From the NCBI RefSeq assembly GCF_003073045.1, contig NC_037590.1:40726751-40790750 (forward strand): a stretch of 64,000 bases of DNA, read 5' to 3'. Numbering within the stretch: position 1 is the stretch's first letter; every line of letters starts with the position of its first letter. This document shows positions 1 through 11,905 of the stretch, piece by piece. Below the pieces are notes generated by a model. That model did not search any database, was not told the DNA's origin, and worked only from the letters and a program-made list of their open reading frames with translations. The translations under genes were made by a program, and so were the position numbers. The DNA comes from Pomacea canaliculata (lineage: Eukaryota > Mollusca > Gastropoda > Architaenioglossa > Ampullariidae).

Positions 1-37
1 CTTCATCCTTTAGAGTCCCAGATGGAAGAAACGAATC

Positions 38-342
38 AATGATTTCACATTCCTATAAGACAAAGAAACAAGTGAAATAACTCCAACACAATGTTTTTAA
101 ATTACATGCAATTCAGTCTTAACTATGAAGGCAAGATGCTGGTGTAGGGGAAATACCTATCACTTCACTAAAACAAAACAATGCAGTGATGCAAGTATAT
201 GTATCCAATGATTTCACATTCCATTAAAACAAAGATGAAACAAGTAAAATGGCACCAACACGATGTTTTTCAAATCACATGTAATTCAGATCACTTCACT
301 AAAACAAAACAATGCAGAGATGCAAGTATATATATATATCCA
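38..342. repeat. Diverged two-copy tandem duplication inside RPS2 intron
   Basis: Two diverged copies lie side by side, about 38-204 and 208-342. Both contain ATGATTTCACATTCC, then an AAACAAG-like tract, then CACTTCACTAAAACAAAACA and a GATGCAAGTATAT end. The first copy has about 35 extra bases. The sequence lies in the intron after RPS2 coding exon 1. Ribosomal-protein introns often host snoRNAs, but I could not find a convincing C/D or H/ACA box set here. Confidence 0.7.
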
Positions 343-520
343 ACAATTACGACAGCTCCAATGAAAACTCTGCATAGGAAGATTTGCAAATAAAACCATT
401 TCAAAATGCAGTATTATAGTTTTTTGCTGTCCTACTTAAAGGTAATAATGAAGCGGCTGAGCGTAAAATACAAAAAAGAACATGTCAAAAAGCCGAACGT
501 GCAGTTGAATATATCCTAAC

Positions 521-751
521 CTTGATAGGGAGAGAAAACAAGTAGATCTCTTCCAAGCTCTTTATTTTTCCATCTTTTACAAGGCGTCCAAGCTTGGTCA
601 CTGGAATCCAATCCTTTTCACCCTCTTTAGCACCACGTCCACGTCCTCGGCCCCGTCCTCTTCCACGGCCTCTGCCGCGTCCACGGCCTCTGCCTTCTCC
701 GCCAAACCCACCACGAAATCCACCACGTCCACCAGCTCCCGAGTCGGCCAT
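521..751 (-). CDS. RPS2: 40S ribosomal protein S2 (uS5), first coding exon, 5' partial gene
   Basis: This exon encodes the N-terminus of ribosomal protein uS5, a small-subunit protein near the mRNA entry channel. It starts MADSG, then has a glycine-rich stretch with a long Arg-Gly repeat (about residues 6-40). The conserved block after it includes [20 protein letters not shown] and ends YLFSLPIK, the usual start of the eukaryotic S2 core. The exon closes at 521 on a good donor (AAG then GTTAGG on the minus strand), and the codons after it make no sense as S2. About 77 residues are present. The family is usually near 280-295, so the S5 domains lie left of the window. The acceptor at 754-755 sits two bases before the ATG, so the leader is almost entirely in a separate non-coding exon. 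The RG repeat is a probable arginine-methylation target, as known for S2 in other animals. Confidence 0.95.
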
Positions 752-935
752 GTCTGAGCAATAGATTTGTTTGTATCACGGTTTGTCAAACCTCCATTGC
801 ATATATATTCAAAATAAATAAATTAAAAATTACAGCAACATCTAAACTACATTTTTGCTTAAATATGGGACACGAGAACTTATTTCTATAGTGAAGATTA
901 ATCAGATTCCAAAGTACAAATGGTATCCTTCTTAC

Positions 936-961
936 TTGCTTAGGCGTGATGACTTGAAAAG
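936..961 (-). other. RPS2: RPS2 non-coding first exon with 5' TOP motif
   Basis: On the minus strand a pyrimidine run (CTTTTC) at 961-956 fits a 5' TOP transcription start. It is followed by about 20 nt of leader and a donor (CAA then GTAAGA, GT at 935-934). The matching acceptor (CTCAG) lies at 754-755, just before the RPS2 ATG. Ribosomal-protein genes typically have a short TOP exon like this. The exact start is inferred from the motif. Confidence 0.6.
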
Positions 962-1238
962 ACCCACTTCCGGTATTGGACAGGGGAGCTAACTGTCTTG
1001 AAAAGATTCTAGTTCCTCCCCTACAAAATGATAAAATGCACAAATACAAAAACATTATTTTTCATTTGTGTTTATCAGTTATCCTATTGTATCAAACTTA
1101 TTATAACATAAGTGAAGACTATTCTTTAAAAAAGTAGTAGCAATATATGCCATTTTGTGTAGAAGGTTGAAGCAGTGGCGTGTTGCAGAGGGCGATTGTC
1201 TCTAGCCGACTCCGCGTGTCTGTGTACATTATCTACTA
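962..1238. promoter_or_regulatory. Divergent RPS2 / PDE12 promoter region
   Basis: The gene starts point away from each other across this interval. An ETS-type element (ACCGGAAGTG on the minus strand, 965-974) sits directly upstream of the RPS2 TOP start. No TATA box is evident near either start. PDE12 would begin somewhere after about 1140. The extent of shared regulation is inference. Confidence 0.5.
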
Positions 1239-1244
1239 GTGCTC

Positions 1245-4200
1245 ATGTGGCGAGTGCGGGTGGCAACACTGTTTACCTCTTGTATAACAGAAGCATTTTA
1301 TCTACAAGAAAAAAGGATGGCATCGACGTATGTCAGATGCATTCAAGGGGAGGAGAAGATGCAGATTACTCTGGAATATGGTCATGAAGGAGGCACGTCG
1401 CGCGCATACAATCTAGATCGAAAACAGACCGAAGAAGTGGGCACAGCACTTAACAGACTAAAAGTAAATCTTGCCAAGAATTTATTCAAAAAAAAGAAAA
1501 AGAAGAAAAATGTAGTTGCAGGTCTTACTGGTGGAGAAAACAAAGAGGTAGATGCTGAAAATACATTAAATGTGGTCATTGTTAATTCTTGTGGACGAAA
1601 AGTGGATGAAACGATTCCCAACCAGGTGGCATGGGCAGAGGGAAACAAACTGATGATTGGAGACACCCACGTACCCATCATTGTGAACCCCCCAACTGTT
1701 AAGTTGCTACCCTTGCCTTCCTCTATTATGGCAGGGTTCCCAATATTTCCTAGATTTGAGCTGGAGTTCGCAGACCTACAACAGAGTACATTCACCTGGC
1801 AAAAAGAAGATGTCTCACCAGTAGAAGAAGGAGCTGGAGTAGCAACAGAAGGTCACCCTGTCATAAAGAGCACACACCCGATCTACACCCCAGATGCAGG
1901 AGACATAGGGTGTCGACTGAAACTTACTTGTGTGCCTGGCAGGACAGGCCGTAGAGGCAGAGAAGACTGTGTTGTGTCTGATGAAGTACGGCCAGGTCCG
2001 GGACCTTGTCCATTTGAAGCACGGCAAGAGTACACGTCACACAGAACAGAAGATGGCACGTGAGTACATACAGAAACTGACTTGTGCCAAAGATGTCATC
2101 AGAGTAAAGAAGCACCATCATCACAACCACCTTTCAGCTCCCTGATAATTTGTACAGTTCACACAACATGCTAATGAGTGATCCTTCATTTTTATACTTT
2201 GTGTGCACAGAATAAATATGTCAAAATAAATAGACATTTGTTCATATATGCTAATATGCACATGTATAAGTGTGCAAATACTCAAAAATTGAGATTTATT
2301 CTTAAACTTGCATTCTGCACGCTCTTACTAGGATATCTCTTCTGTGGTGTGTGTGTGTTAAAGTTTCAGAGTTGTAAGTTACAATATTCTGGCTGAAACA
2401 TACTCAGACACAGAGTATGCCCGTGATGTTCTCTTCTCTTACTGTCCACCTTATGCTCTTGAGATGGACTATCGCCGCCAGCTGCTTTTAAAAGAAATTA
2501 CAGGTGAAAGAAACAATTTCAGATTAATAATGAACTAGCAATAGTTAAATCATGTGTATAGATATATATGTGTGTGTCTGAGAAAGAGAGATATCATGCA
2601 TATGTACACATGTTCCTTGCAATTTTTATCATTACATACTTTCTGACTCTAGGTCAGATAGGCTTGATATCAACAAGTATGTGCATGTTGGCATGGACAT
2701 ACGTGTCAGCTTAGTTTTGCCTTGTAAAGAAGAATCATTTCTTTTGAGCTTGTGTCATAAAGGTAAATTTTGCAGACTGTTAGTTCTTCTAAACTGCATT
2801 CATGTGTTTTTAGATGAGATTTAGTTTCTGATACCTTGTGTCCTAGTTTCTCAGTTTCCAAAACTAATTTGCAGGTTATAATGCAGATGTGGTTTGTTTA
2901 CAAGAAGTTGATCGCAAAGTATTCGAAAATGAACTTCTCCCTTCTTTGGACATGCTTGGCTTCACAGGTGCTCTTAAAATTAAGGGTCAACAAGGCAATG
3001 AAGGTGTTGCCACTTTTATACGTTCAGATAAATTCAGGTAAGTGATATAATATTGCCACGAAGGTAGTCTTAACAGGAGCAAATTCTGTCTTTCTCTCTC
3101 ATATATTTCATTAATATTTTTGAATTAAAAAGCTACTTAACATCACTTATTGAATTTGATTTTATCTCTTGAAATAACCTTTTTCCTGTAAATGGAAATA
3201 GGCCCGAATCTAGGAAAGAAGTGTAGATTTGAATGATATAATAAAATATGATTCATGTGTTAATATACAGAAAAATGTTCATGCTTTTTTTGTTCAAACA
3301 GAATCATTAGCCAGCATGATGTTTTGCTGACTGATATGCTGATGAACAGCGCTTGTTGCTCTGATTTGCGAGAAGCTGTTGAGAAGCTGCCAAAACTGAA
3401 GGCCAAGATAGAGGACCGTGGCAATGTACTCCAAGCTATGGTGTTGGAGACAGTGCAAAGTCCCCAGCGTCTGCTTATTGTTGCCAACACACACTTTTAC
3501 TTTCATCCTGAAGCTGGGCATCTGCGTCTTCTCCAGGCAGCTACAAGCCTGAGACATTTGCAGTCCATCTGTGAACTGTTTGAGCAACAGGTAAAACTAA
3601 TTTAAGAACTAATTTTAAAAAAAGAATGAATTCTTTGAAAAGAATGTTGAATGCAGGTTCTAGCATTATTTCATCTCATCGCTAAGATTTTGTGGTAGAA
3701 CTAATTTGTTTTGGCAACACGTTTTATGCAACACTATATAAATCATGCAATTTTTATTATTACTACTAATTTTAAATTGGTTTTTGTACATACAGGGTAG
3801 AGAAATATCCTTAGTATTTTGTGGAGATTTTAACAGCACCCCACATCATGGTGTGAATGCTTTGATAACAACTGGATACATTCCTGAAGACTATGCAGAC
3901 TGGAACGATGGTAGATATATTTTAAAGATTATGATGGCATGCTTTCCCGTAAATATTTTGTATTTACGCATCACCCATGGATTTGATGACTGCTGACAAT
4001 TCAAAATATGTGCTGTCCTATTGTTTCTTGTTATACATACTAATTTTTTTTTTTAATGAGTCTAAGTTTTGTTAGAATGTTGATATAATTACATATTTTT
4101 CTAGCACTTTAAGATTAGGTTAAACATTTATAATTCAGGCAGATATGACTGAAATAGTAGTTTATTTTCATGATAATGTTTTCATAGCTATGACAGAATG

Positions 4201-4511
4201 TTCTGATTCAAGTGTTAAATAACTTTCTTTTATTCATGGCTCCAGGGGGTGATGAAGAGAGAATTCAGGGGCTTCAACTCCAGCATAGATTGAAGCTATC
4301 TAGTGCTTGTGGTTATGTGGACTTTACGAACTTCACACCAAATTTCCAAGATATGTTAGATTACATCTTCATAGACACAAAGAATCTGTCAGTCAAGAAT
4401 GTGGTTCCTTCTTTCACAGTTGAGGAACTCACACTGCACACAGCCATACCCAGTGTTGTCTTTCCTTCTGACCATATAGCACAGATCTGTGACCTAACAT
4501 GGTCTGCCTAG
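1245..4511 (+). CDS. PDE12: 2',5'-phosphodiesterase 12 (mitochondrial poly(A)/2-5A exonuclease), complete, 6 exons
   Basis: This is an EEP-family (exonuclease-endonuclease-phosphatase) enzyme. Family members degrade 2',5'-oligoadenylate and trim poly(A) on mitochondrial RNAs. Exons: 1245-2059, 2370-2503, 2875-3037, 3302-3590, 3796-3910 and 4246-4511. All junctions are GT-AG and in phase, giving 593 residues (human about 609). The start ATG-TGG (MWRVRVATLF) resembles the vertebrate MWR mitochondrial presequence. A later in-frame ATG at 1317 would lose it. Residues about 25-260 are the PDE12-specific N-terminal region, including IMAGFP and a DIGCRLKL stretch. The catalytic EEP domain follows: YNILAE (Asn277), CLQEVDR (Glu327, metal ligand), NTHFYFHP (His435), GDFNSTP (Asp478, Asn480), LDYIFID, and a terminal PSDHIA (Asp581, His582). 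Every catalytic motif is intact. The gene is divergent from RPS2 and convergent with the SPFH gene. Confidence 0.97.
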
Positions 4512-7165
4512 CAGACACAAAAAAGTATATGTTCCTATGTGTTTGGTTGTGTATTGTGCTGCTGATCTGATGCTGTTTATAGTGCATCCCTGTTTGTCTT
4601 CTGATTGGAATAATTTCAATAGTTTTATGAGAAGGTAATATGTTTTTATATCTTTCAGTGAAAAAAACGACAAGAAATGACATGTTTGCACAATTAAAAG
4701 CCTACTATAGTTATAAACTGTTATGCATTTTTTGTCTAGTATATCATTAGTATGTTGAACAATAGATATGTATTCTAGCCACCAAATGCCCTGCAGTCTT
4801 GAATTTGTCACAGTGTTAGGCATGCTACAAAATTTCTGGTAAGCTACCACTTTGCTGGATTTATCTGCCCTACAAGCATGCCTTAAACATTTCAGAAAGG
4901 CATTAATGCTTCCCTAAATTTTTAAGAAAAATGATAAAAGCTGGAAGGCAAGTGACACATTTTAACTTGGGTATCTCTGCTTTTGATGGTGGTAACCTAA
5001 TTATGATCTATGCAGTTTATGATAGTGGTTTATATTTTGCAAATGATATTCTGTGTAATAGGGGTTAGCTGGCTATTTTTTCTGTTTATTTTTATCATTT
5101 ACATGCATTTATAATGTAGGGGGATACTCTTTCAAAGGAAGAAATAAAGGAAAAGCGAAAGACTCATATTCTGAATAACTACTACAATTTTGACACTTTT
5201 GCTGTTTGACACACATCATAAACTGGTCAGTCAACATTAAGCAAGCAAACTGCTGATATTCTATAGGCTTATGAATGAATAAATTTATGATACCATGTAG
5301 CATTATGTCATCTTTTATTATGCTGTGAAATTATTTCTGTTGGCCTATGTTGATATTTTGGTCTTCATCACCTCCTGCTTCTCTGTTTACATTTGTTTAG
5401 TAATATTATTGCCAAGCAATTTTTTTTTAATTATCCTTTTTACATCAGGTACTTGCATTATATCTGCCAGTAAGCAGAGCAAGTTATAATATGTTTCTGC
5501 CATTTATATTTGCTTTATGATAAGATGATGAATATGCTGAAGCTCATGAAAACAGATTCTAACTGTATGCACACTCGTTTGTGCAACAAAAATGTTAACT
5601 AAAAAAGTGTGGCTTTTTGGTTTTATGATGATGCATCTTTGTTGTCTCTTTTCTATTGTTGTTCCAGGATTTCAGTAGTAATAGTTTGATATACAGCTTA
5701 TGTTGTCTCTCTTTTATTGCTAACCACGGATATGCTACCAATTGTAGTGAGCAAAATAGCTGGAGAAGGGAGACAGGAGTCTATGCCATGAAAAAGGCAC
5801 CAGTGGTTTCACAGAATGTAGATCATCATCAAACAAAGATCATTCTTTCTCAAGTGATTGAAACAGTGTGTTTTAACAATTGCTTTAATGACCTCAGTAA
5901 AAATATCTACAAAGGAAATTGATCATCAGGATGTTCATTCATTCATTTTAAACAATAGTCATTTGTAGCATAAGTAGGCAAGATATTTATATTTAATGTA
6001 ATCCATGCTCTGTGAAATACTTAGGTGCAGTTTTCAACACTGATAGTCAAAAAAGTATTTCCCCCTCCCCCCATTTTTTTTTTCAGTGAAACACTCCAGC
6101 GTGTTTCAATTTGCTTGGTGTTATGCTGCTTTCATGATTTACTCTGCAAATAATAAAGCAGGCATAATATGTAAAGAATGTGATATCAAGTTACATCTGT
6201 AAAATTTATGTGCGTGTGTGTGAAGAAAAGAAAGGAAATGAGAGCATGTGTGAAAGAGGATGCTATGGGAAAAGGGAACCCCTAAATGCATTACAAATGG
6301 AGATGCATTCATGCATCCATGCAAATACTCAGTCTACATGATTGTATGTATTTTAGTGAAGAACTGTCAAACAAGAGTACAGAACATCAAAATGTATTTA
6401 ATTACAAGGTAGTTGTAGTTTTTGCTTCATCTTTCATCATAAATGAGAAAGCAAAAAGTGTGACAATACCATTGAAGAAACAAGCTGCTTCTTAGCATCC
6501 ATCTCTCTAATAATTCTAAGGAAATAGAGAAAATCCACACATTCATCATGTATAAAATCGTGCCGTTTCTTTGCAAAGATCACAGTTATAGTGAATTTCT
6601 AGAAGTACTTGTATGCCTATAAAAATGTGTTTCATGAACTCAATTTAGTACAGATATTTCAAATTGCCCTCTGGGATAAATAAAGTCTTATCAATTAGAT
6701 GTACCAAAGATATCTTCATTTACTTATTGTTGTGTAATTATAATTGTGTAAACTTTGTGCAACATAAACATTCCATAAACTCTTTAGCCTTAATTAGAAA
6801 CAGTTAGAAAATTACCCTGAGAAACCATAATAGTATGACAATAAAAATCAAGTACATCCTGTGAAAATATTTTTTAATGAATACAGAATTTATAAATAAA
6901 AATATACAGAATGAATACTGTCATAAAAATAAAAGTAAGAATTAACAACAACAACAAAATTGTTTTTGAGCCACCAAGTAGAAAATGTTAGGAAAGAAAA
7001 TATCAGAGCTTGGTTCTAACTTTGAAAAGTGGGGATAATTTTCAATTTGAAAATTGCATTAAAGGAGATGACTTACTTTTTATCAGGCACTTTAAAAATG
7101 CAAAAAGTATTTCCCCAGTAAACTGTTTTCAAATGAGTAATTATGGCTGCCTTCTTTCAAGTATG
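4512..7165. other. Convergent intergenic interval, PDE12 3' side to SPFH 3' side
   Basis: AT-rich sequence with no coding exon I can support. It should contain the 3' UTRs of both convergent genes. A short stretch at about 6655-6697 (CCCTCTGGGATAAATAAAGT) resembles the 3' tail of a CR1-like LINE or a derived SINE. No other structure was seen. Confidence 0.5.
4693..4698 (+). terminator. Possible PDE12 polyadenylation signal (ATTAAA)
   Basis: An ATTAAA variant lies 182 nt after the PDE12 stop, followed by a T/GT-containing stretch. It is the first plausible poly(A) signal after the stop; its use is unproven. Confidence 0.3.
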
Positions 7166-10100
7166 TCATTTAAAATTGCCAACTATTCTTTGTTGGAAGT
7201 CAACAGTAAAATGGACATTTTCAAGCAGACGAAGAGTTCTCAAGTAGTCAAAGGAGTTCTTCATCTCTTGAGTAGTTAACCCAAGCTGCTGGTAGAGATT
7301 TTTCAGCCCCTCTGCTCTTGCCTTTTCGACGTTTGCAGTGAAGTTGGCTGTAGAAATGGTGCCAATTAGCTCGGACTGCACTTGGGCTTCTTGAAGAATC
7401 TCAGTGGCCTGGTTCTGAATATCTCGGACCTGAAAGACAGTATGTCGAGCATTTTTACTGTCTAAGCATTAAGCAACTTGTGCATCAACAACTTCTATTA
7501 TGTTTAGAAAAAGAACAGAAGACTTTTTCTACAAAAAAAATGAACATGAATGCTATTTATAAACAACACCTCTTAAAAATAAAATAACAGAGATTACACC
7601 TTTACATTTGCATGATGCTCTGGTATGAACTGAACTCTCCGGCATCAAATAAACTGAAATTATACCATGGCTTCGGTTGTTTTCCGCACAACTTGAGCTT
7701 CCTGGAGCAGCTTTTCGCGATCCGCATCCTCTTTGAGTGTAAGAGACCTCAGAAATCTATCCTCCACATCTGAAGGAATTTCCACAGCACCAAGCTGAAA
7801 ATACTTGACGTTAACCCACAGCCCTTTGTCTGTGCTGGGATCACAAGATGAGGAATTTTTACATCCAGGAGGGCAAGCTGTAAAGTCATAAAAGCACTGT
7901 CAGTAGCTCAACATGCAAAATACCTGAAGTAAATAATGGGTTCAACTTCTGAAAAGCCTGGTTTTGTCCATAATGATTCCTCATTACAGAAAGGCTGTAG
8001 GATTGGTGGTCAAATATTTTGTCAAAGCTGTAACACCAGCATCTGACTTCCCTTTATCGGCTCAGTGATACAAATACCAGTCCGTAAATGTTACTCCTAA
8101 TCTTTCCCATAATGCAAGTCCTTTTTCACACCCTAGCTTTTGCAATATATCATGGTACTCTCAGCTCTTATTCTTTTATAGTTCATATGTCATTTGTTTG
8201 TTTTCCTGTCCCTCCTATGCTGTCCATGTTTCGTTCTTGTTCTTAAGGGCTAAGAGCATGCTCCTTAGTGTGAGCATGCACTTTACAAATTTTGAATTTA
8301 TTATTATTATTAAATGAGATATTAAAATAGAAGCACAAAATTTATGCTATCAATACTGAGGCAAAATAAAAATGATCATATTTGGTTGTGTTAATCCATG
8401 CACACTTTTGCTGTTGCTGCTGCGATATTTCTGCAGCTCAGGAATCTGAACTAAAAATACTTCTGTCAATTGCTAATATTTAACTGATATGAAACAAATG
8501 AGGAATAATAACTATAAAAACAAGTAATTCTGCTGCTCATATGCAATCTTTAAATGCAAGTAAAAAACAACAGACAACTTGCACATACCAAATTCATAAA
8601 GACTGCAGCTTTGTAAGCAACAAATGCCCCCCAGCCGCTCACGCACACCGTTATACAGAGCTGTCTCAATTGCATTGCGATTGGTAATATATTCTCGAGT
8701 TGAAAATTTTGGTGCCTCTCCCTGTTGACAAGAAAAGACCCTCAAAATAATGATGCAGATAAAAAGTTGAAAGCGCTATTTTTGTAAGAAAATTAACAAA
8801 GTTTAGTTCACTCTGTAGTACTGGAATGTATTACTGTGATAAATAAGCGCTTAAAAAAAATGGATAAACATGATCGCTATGATTAATACCACTAGATTAA
8901 TTGAAATATTTACTATAGATAAAGCTAATAACATCAACATTTTTTTCACCTTAAGTGCATCAATAGCACTTGTTTTAACAACGTTATCATAAAACAAGTC
9001 ATAGTTTCTATGAAGTGTAGGAAGATCTTCTTCACGCAGGAAATACTGATACTGCACATCAAGTTTAATCTGAAAAGTACAAGTAAACAAATATTAGTAT
9101 AGTTCTATGCTTCAGTAATCTCTGTTCAGAACTATGAAAATTACGCTGAAGAATTCACTCTGTAAGCCTCGTACTTTATGTCTTAGAAAGACTTAAAGGA
9201 AATGTTATTACATTTTAAAGAAACTACACCTTTTCAACCCAAGAAAAAAAGATATTTTGATCTGATTCTGTGAGTGAATAAAACAGCACTTTTCACAAAC
9301 CTCTGCAAAAGGGCACAGAACAGGAACACATTTTTTTGTTACCTCAAGTTTGTCAGAGGTGAAGACAGTCACATCACGGAGGTCTACATAGTGTGCAGTA
9401 GCTTTAAAAATTTTGAATTCATAATCTGGTCCAATGAAATGCTTCCCACCAGAGTAGACTTGTTTGGTGTCTACAGTACCAGTACTTTTTTGACGTTTAA
9501 ATCCAAACTGAAAACAAACATACTACATTATGAATTTAAAGTAAAAAAACTTAATTAAAGCATCCCCAATAATAAAATTAACAAAAATACATTATAATTT
9601 CAACAACTATGATGCCTGTAAGACTTCATAATTATCATCATTTTATAAATTAACTTTGTACAGTCTAGGAATCCCATGTAACTTTAGACACATATTGTCA
9701 TGCAGCCTTATTGACACTATAGTGACCAATGATATTAATTGTGGGGAATAATGGTAATAAAAAAACAATAATAATGCTAAAATAAAAAAGGAGAATTTTA
9801 ATGTAAAACAATGATGTAACCATTTACTGCAGACCTCAATATCTGGATATCCTATGCTTGAACAGTTATTCCCACAACCATCACTCTACAACCTTTTTTT
9901 CTTTTTCGCATTCTGAGAAAAATGAACACGGTACAGTGACAGAGAATAGCAAGATTTTTAGACGAATGAATTTTTTTTTTTAAAGAAAAATTGATCTTTT
10001 CCTTTAAATAAATGGCACACGTGCATAACAATCATTTACATGCATACTAATAATACTTCAGTATGTAAAGTGCTCCCATGGGAATGCAAGCTCAATAGGC

Positions 10101-10348
10101 TGCACATGTAGGACTGCAAAGAAAGTCCCCATCAACCATAAGGGTCAACAAACAGATGACACCATGAAAAAAATGATATAGCAAGATGAATAAGACTTAC
10201 AAGTAGTAAAGATTCAGGATAAAGATAACAGGCTTACCTCATAGTATTCAACTCCTGAAAAACTCAGAGGCACCAAAATGACAATTAGCACAACAGTCAC
10301 AATGGATGCGGCTGCCGCCACATAAATGAAGCACTTATTCTCGGCCAT
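7166..10348 (-). CDS. SPFH / band-7 (prohibitin-homology) domain single-pass membrane protein, complete, 6 coding exons
   Basis: Coding exons on the minus strand: 10348-10238, 9507-9343, 9069-8950, 8721-8589, 7877-7666 and 7429-7166. Phases close exactly, giving 334 aa. Residues about 8-28 form one hydrophobic anchor ([20 protein letters not shown]). An SPFH-like core follows: [33 protein letters not shown], a [14 protein letters not shown] block, then [16 protein letters not shown] cysteine cluster (Cys166, 167, 171, 178, 182, 188) suggests disulfides or metal binding on the non-cytosolic face. Residues about 215-300 are a Glu/Gln/Ala-rich coiled coil ([14 protein letters not shown]), and the C-terminus contains [17 protein letters not shown] proteins oligomerise into membrane scaffolds. 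I recognise this subfamily from invertebrate and protist sequences but know no assigned function. A 5' UTR intron is likely: an acceptor at 10366-10367 is upstream of the ATG. Confidence 0.88.
8097..8316 (+). mobile_element. LINE 3'-end fragment in SPFH intron 4
   Basis: This is a non-coding 3' tail of a non-LTR element. It shares long stretches with the copy at 33,768-34,118: CTTTCCCATAATGC, TTCTTTTATAGTTCATATG and TTTGTTTGTTTTCCTGTCCC. It ends with the same ACTTTACAAATTTTG and ATTATTATTATTAAAT tail. No coding part is left. It inserted opposite to the host gene. Confidence 0.75.
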
Positions 10349-10470
10349 GATGAAAAGTCATCCACCTGTGATGTAAAGGTGTTATAATTAACATCCTCCA
10401 TGAAGTATATAAATCTTTTACTTGTACATTATATGTGATGCTGCATTTCTCAAATATTTAAATGCATTTT

Positions 10471-10587
10471 TACCTCGTTTGTCAGAAGTGAAGACTGTTA
10501 CATTATGGAGGTCTACATAGTGTCATGCAGTAGCTTTACAATTTTTGAATTCATAATCTTGGGCAGCCAAAAGATTTAAATCCAGTC
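10471..10587 (-). pseudogene. Relic copy of SPFH exon 2
   Basis: The sequence closely matches exon 2 of the SPFH gene (9343-9507). Shared blocks include GTCAGA-GTGAAGAC, GGAGGTCTACATAGTGT, GCAGTAGCTTTA and TTTTGAATTCATAATCT. It keeps the exon's splice-donor side (TAC before CTC on the plus strand). A 2-nt insertion (GTGTCATGCAG versus GTGTGCAG) breaks the frame. About 70 nt of the middle is missing before a final match to the exon's other end (TTTAAATCCA). It lies on the same strand, between the first coding exon and the presumed promoter, so it is a dead exon duplicate. Confidence 0.85.
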
Positions 10588-11099
10588 CTAAATCAGTAAG
10601 CTGCACAGTGGCTTTCTGCTTCTGTGTGAACAGGAAAGTTTAGGTGCGGTGTTTGCTGACGCAGCACAGTAAGTTCATTCAGCATGCATGCCAAACGCAA
10701 TTTTAATAACAAAAGACAGCTATGCATACTTCCTCTTATAGCTCCCAACCACCACCACCCCAAGCACCTGAATGACTTTTCCCTAATAGTTAATCATCAT
10801 TCCTTTGCGGTTTGCAAGTGAATGTAACTGGCGGATGCGGGGTACCCAAATCATCACGCCACATGCACAAACTCGGTGCTTGTACAAGACCGGCCTTGTA
10901 CTCTGTAGGACCCAGTGAGAACGAGTTTATTGCCACATCAGTGTATTGCGAAATGCAGCTAGCACGGGGTAAGAGGAGGTGTGCAACAAAGCATTCGCTT
11001 AACTGACTGCTTAAAGCATTCGCTTAACTTAACTAACTGACGTAAATAAGTTTGTACTTACCCAAACAGTGCATCCCCAAACCTTTTGCTAAAGACTCA

Positions 11100-11300
11100 A
11101 TCCATCCATTTCGGTTGTCTCACCTAAAACGCAGTTTTCATGTCTTGTGGCCTGTCGGTGTAGGTCAGCGATGTAAATAATGCGGATACGATGTATCTTG
11201 CTCCTCTCCCTGTTCCCGGTTGGCTTCCTTAGACGGATTCATGGGCATTCTTGGCTGGCGTGATTATGTCAACAAAAATACCCGCCCTAACCTGGAGCTC
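11100..11300 (-). promoter_or_regulatory. Probable 5' non-coding exon and promoter of SPFH gene
   Basis: On the minus strand a strong donor (TTTTAG then GTGAGA, GT at 11,122-11,123) can pair with the acceptor at 10,366-10,367. That would make a leader exon upstream of about 11,124. GC content rises here relative to the flanks. The transcription start cannot be fixed from sequence alone. Confidence 0.4.
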
Positions 11301-11728
11301 GCCTCGGGTATCTGTCTTAGCAGGGTGTTTCAAAGCTGCGCATGAGTACATGTCTTAGTGTAGCATCAATGGGTTACAGGTGTATATATCTGTATACTAG
11401 AAAATAAATAAAACAGTGAAAAATATAGTAGTTTACTGGATTTAATTATCCTTTGCATATAGTAACATATTGATTATAGCCTCTGCGAAGAAATTATAAT
11501 GAGCAGTTGTTGCCATAGGCAACAGATTGGCGCTGCGCACGTTCGAAGCAAAATGAGGTTTACATCGATCCCTTCTTTCCATCACTATATAGGGATCTTT
11601 CTACACCTGGCCAGTAACAATTTGAACTACTCTATGGCTGTTGTTGCAGATGATCATGGTCATGTGATATATTGTCATCAGCCGTTACAGACGATCTTTA
11701 GTACTGATCCCAGTCTGTGACCCTAAGA

Positions 11729-11905
11729 CAGACCTGGGCAAACGCCCGCCTCCTGTCTCTGACCGGCCCGCCCGCTGGCCCGCCCCCAGTATATATACTA
11801 TGTATACAGTATTGGGTAAAACTGAGTTAGCTATATTAGTCCGGCCCTCTAAAATCATCCCAGTTTCTCATGCGGCCCCTAGGGAAAATTAATTGCCCAC
11901 CCCTG
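11729..11905. mobile_element. 177-bp hAT MITE with perfect 8-bp TSD
   Basis: The ends are inverted: CAGACCTGGGCAAA at the left and, reading inward from the right, CAGGGGTGGGCAATT. The element is flanked by a perfect 8-bp duplication CCCTAAGA (11,721-11,728 and 11,906-11,913). The interior is GC-rich near the ends (CGGCCCGCCCG) and non-coding. Terminal CAG-CTG and 8-bp TSDs are hAT hallmarks. The TSD fits the Buster consensus nnnTAnnn. Confidence 0.92.

Noticed and set aside
1317..1319. Alternative PDE12 start (ATG giving MASTYV)
   Set aside because: The upstream ATG at 1,245 gives MWRVRV, matching the mitochondrial presequence start known from PDE12.
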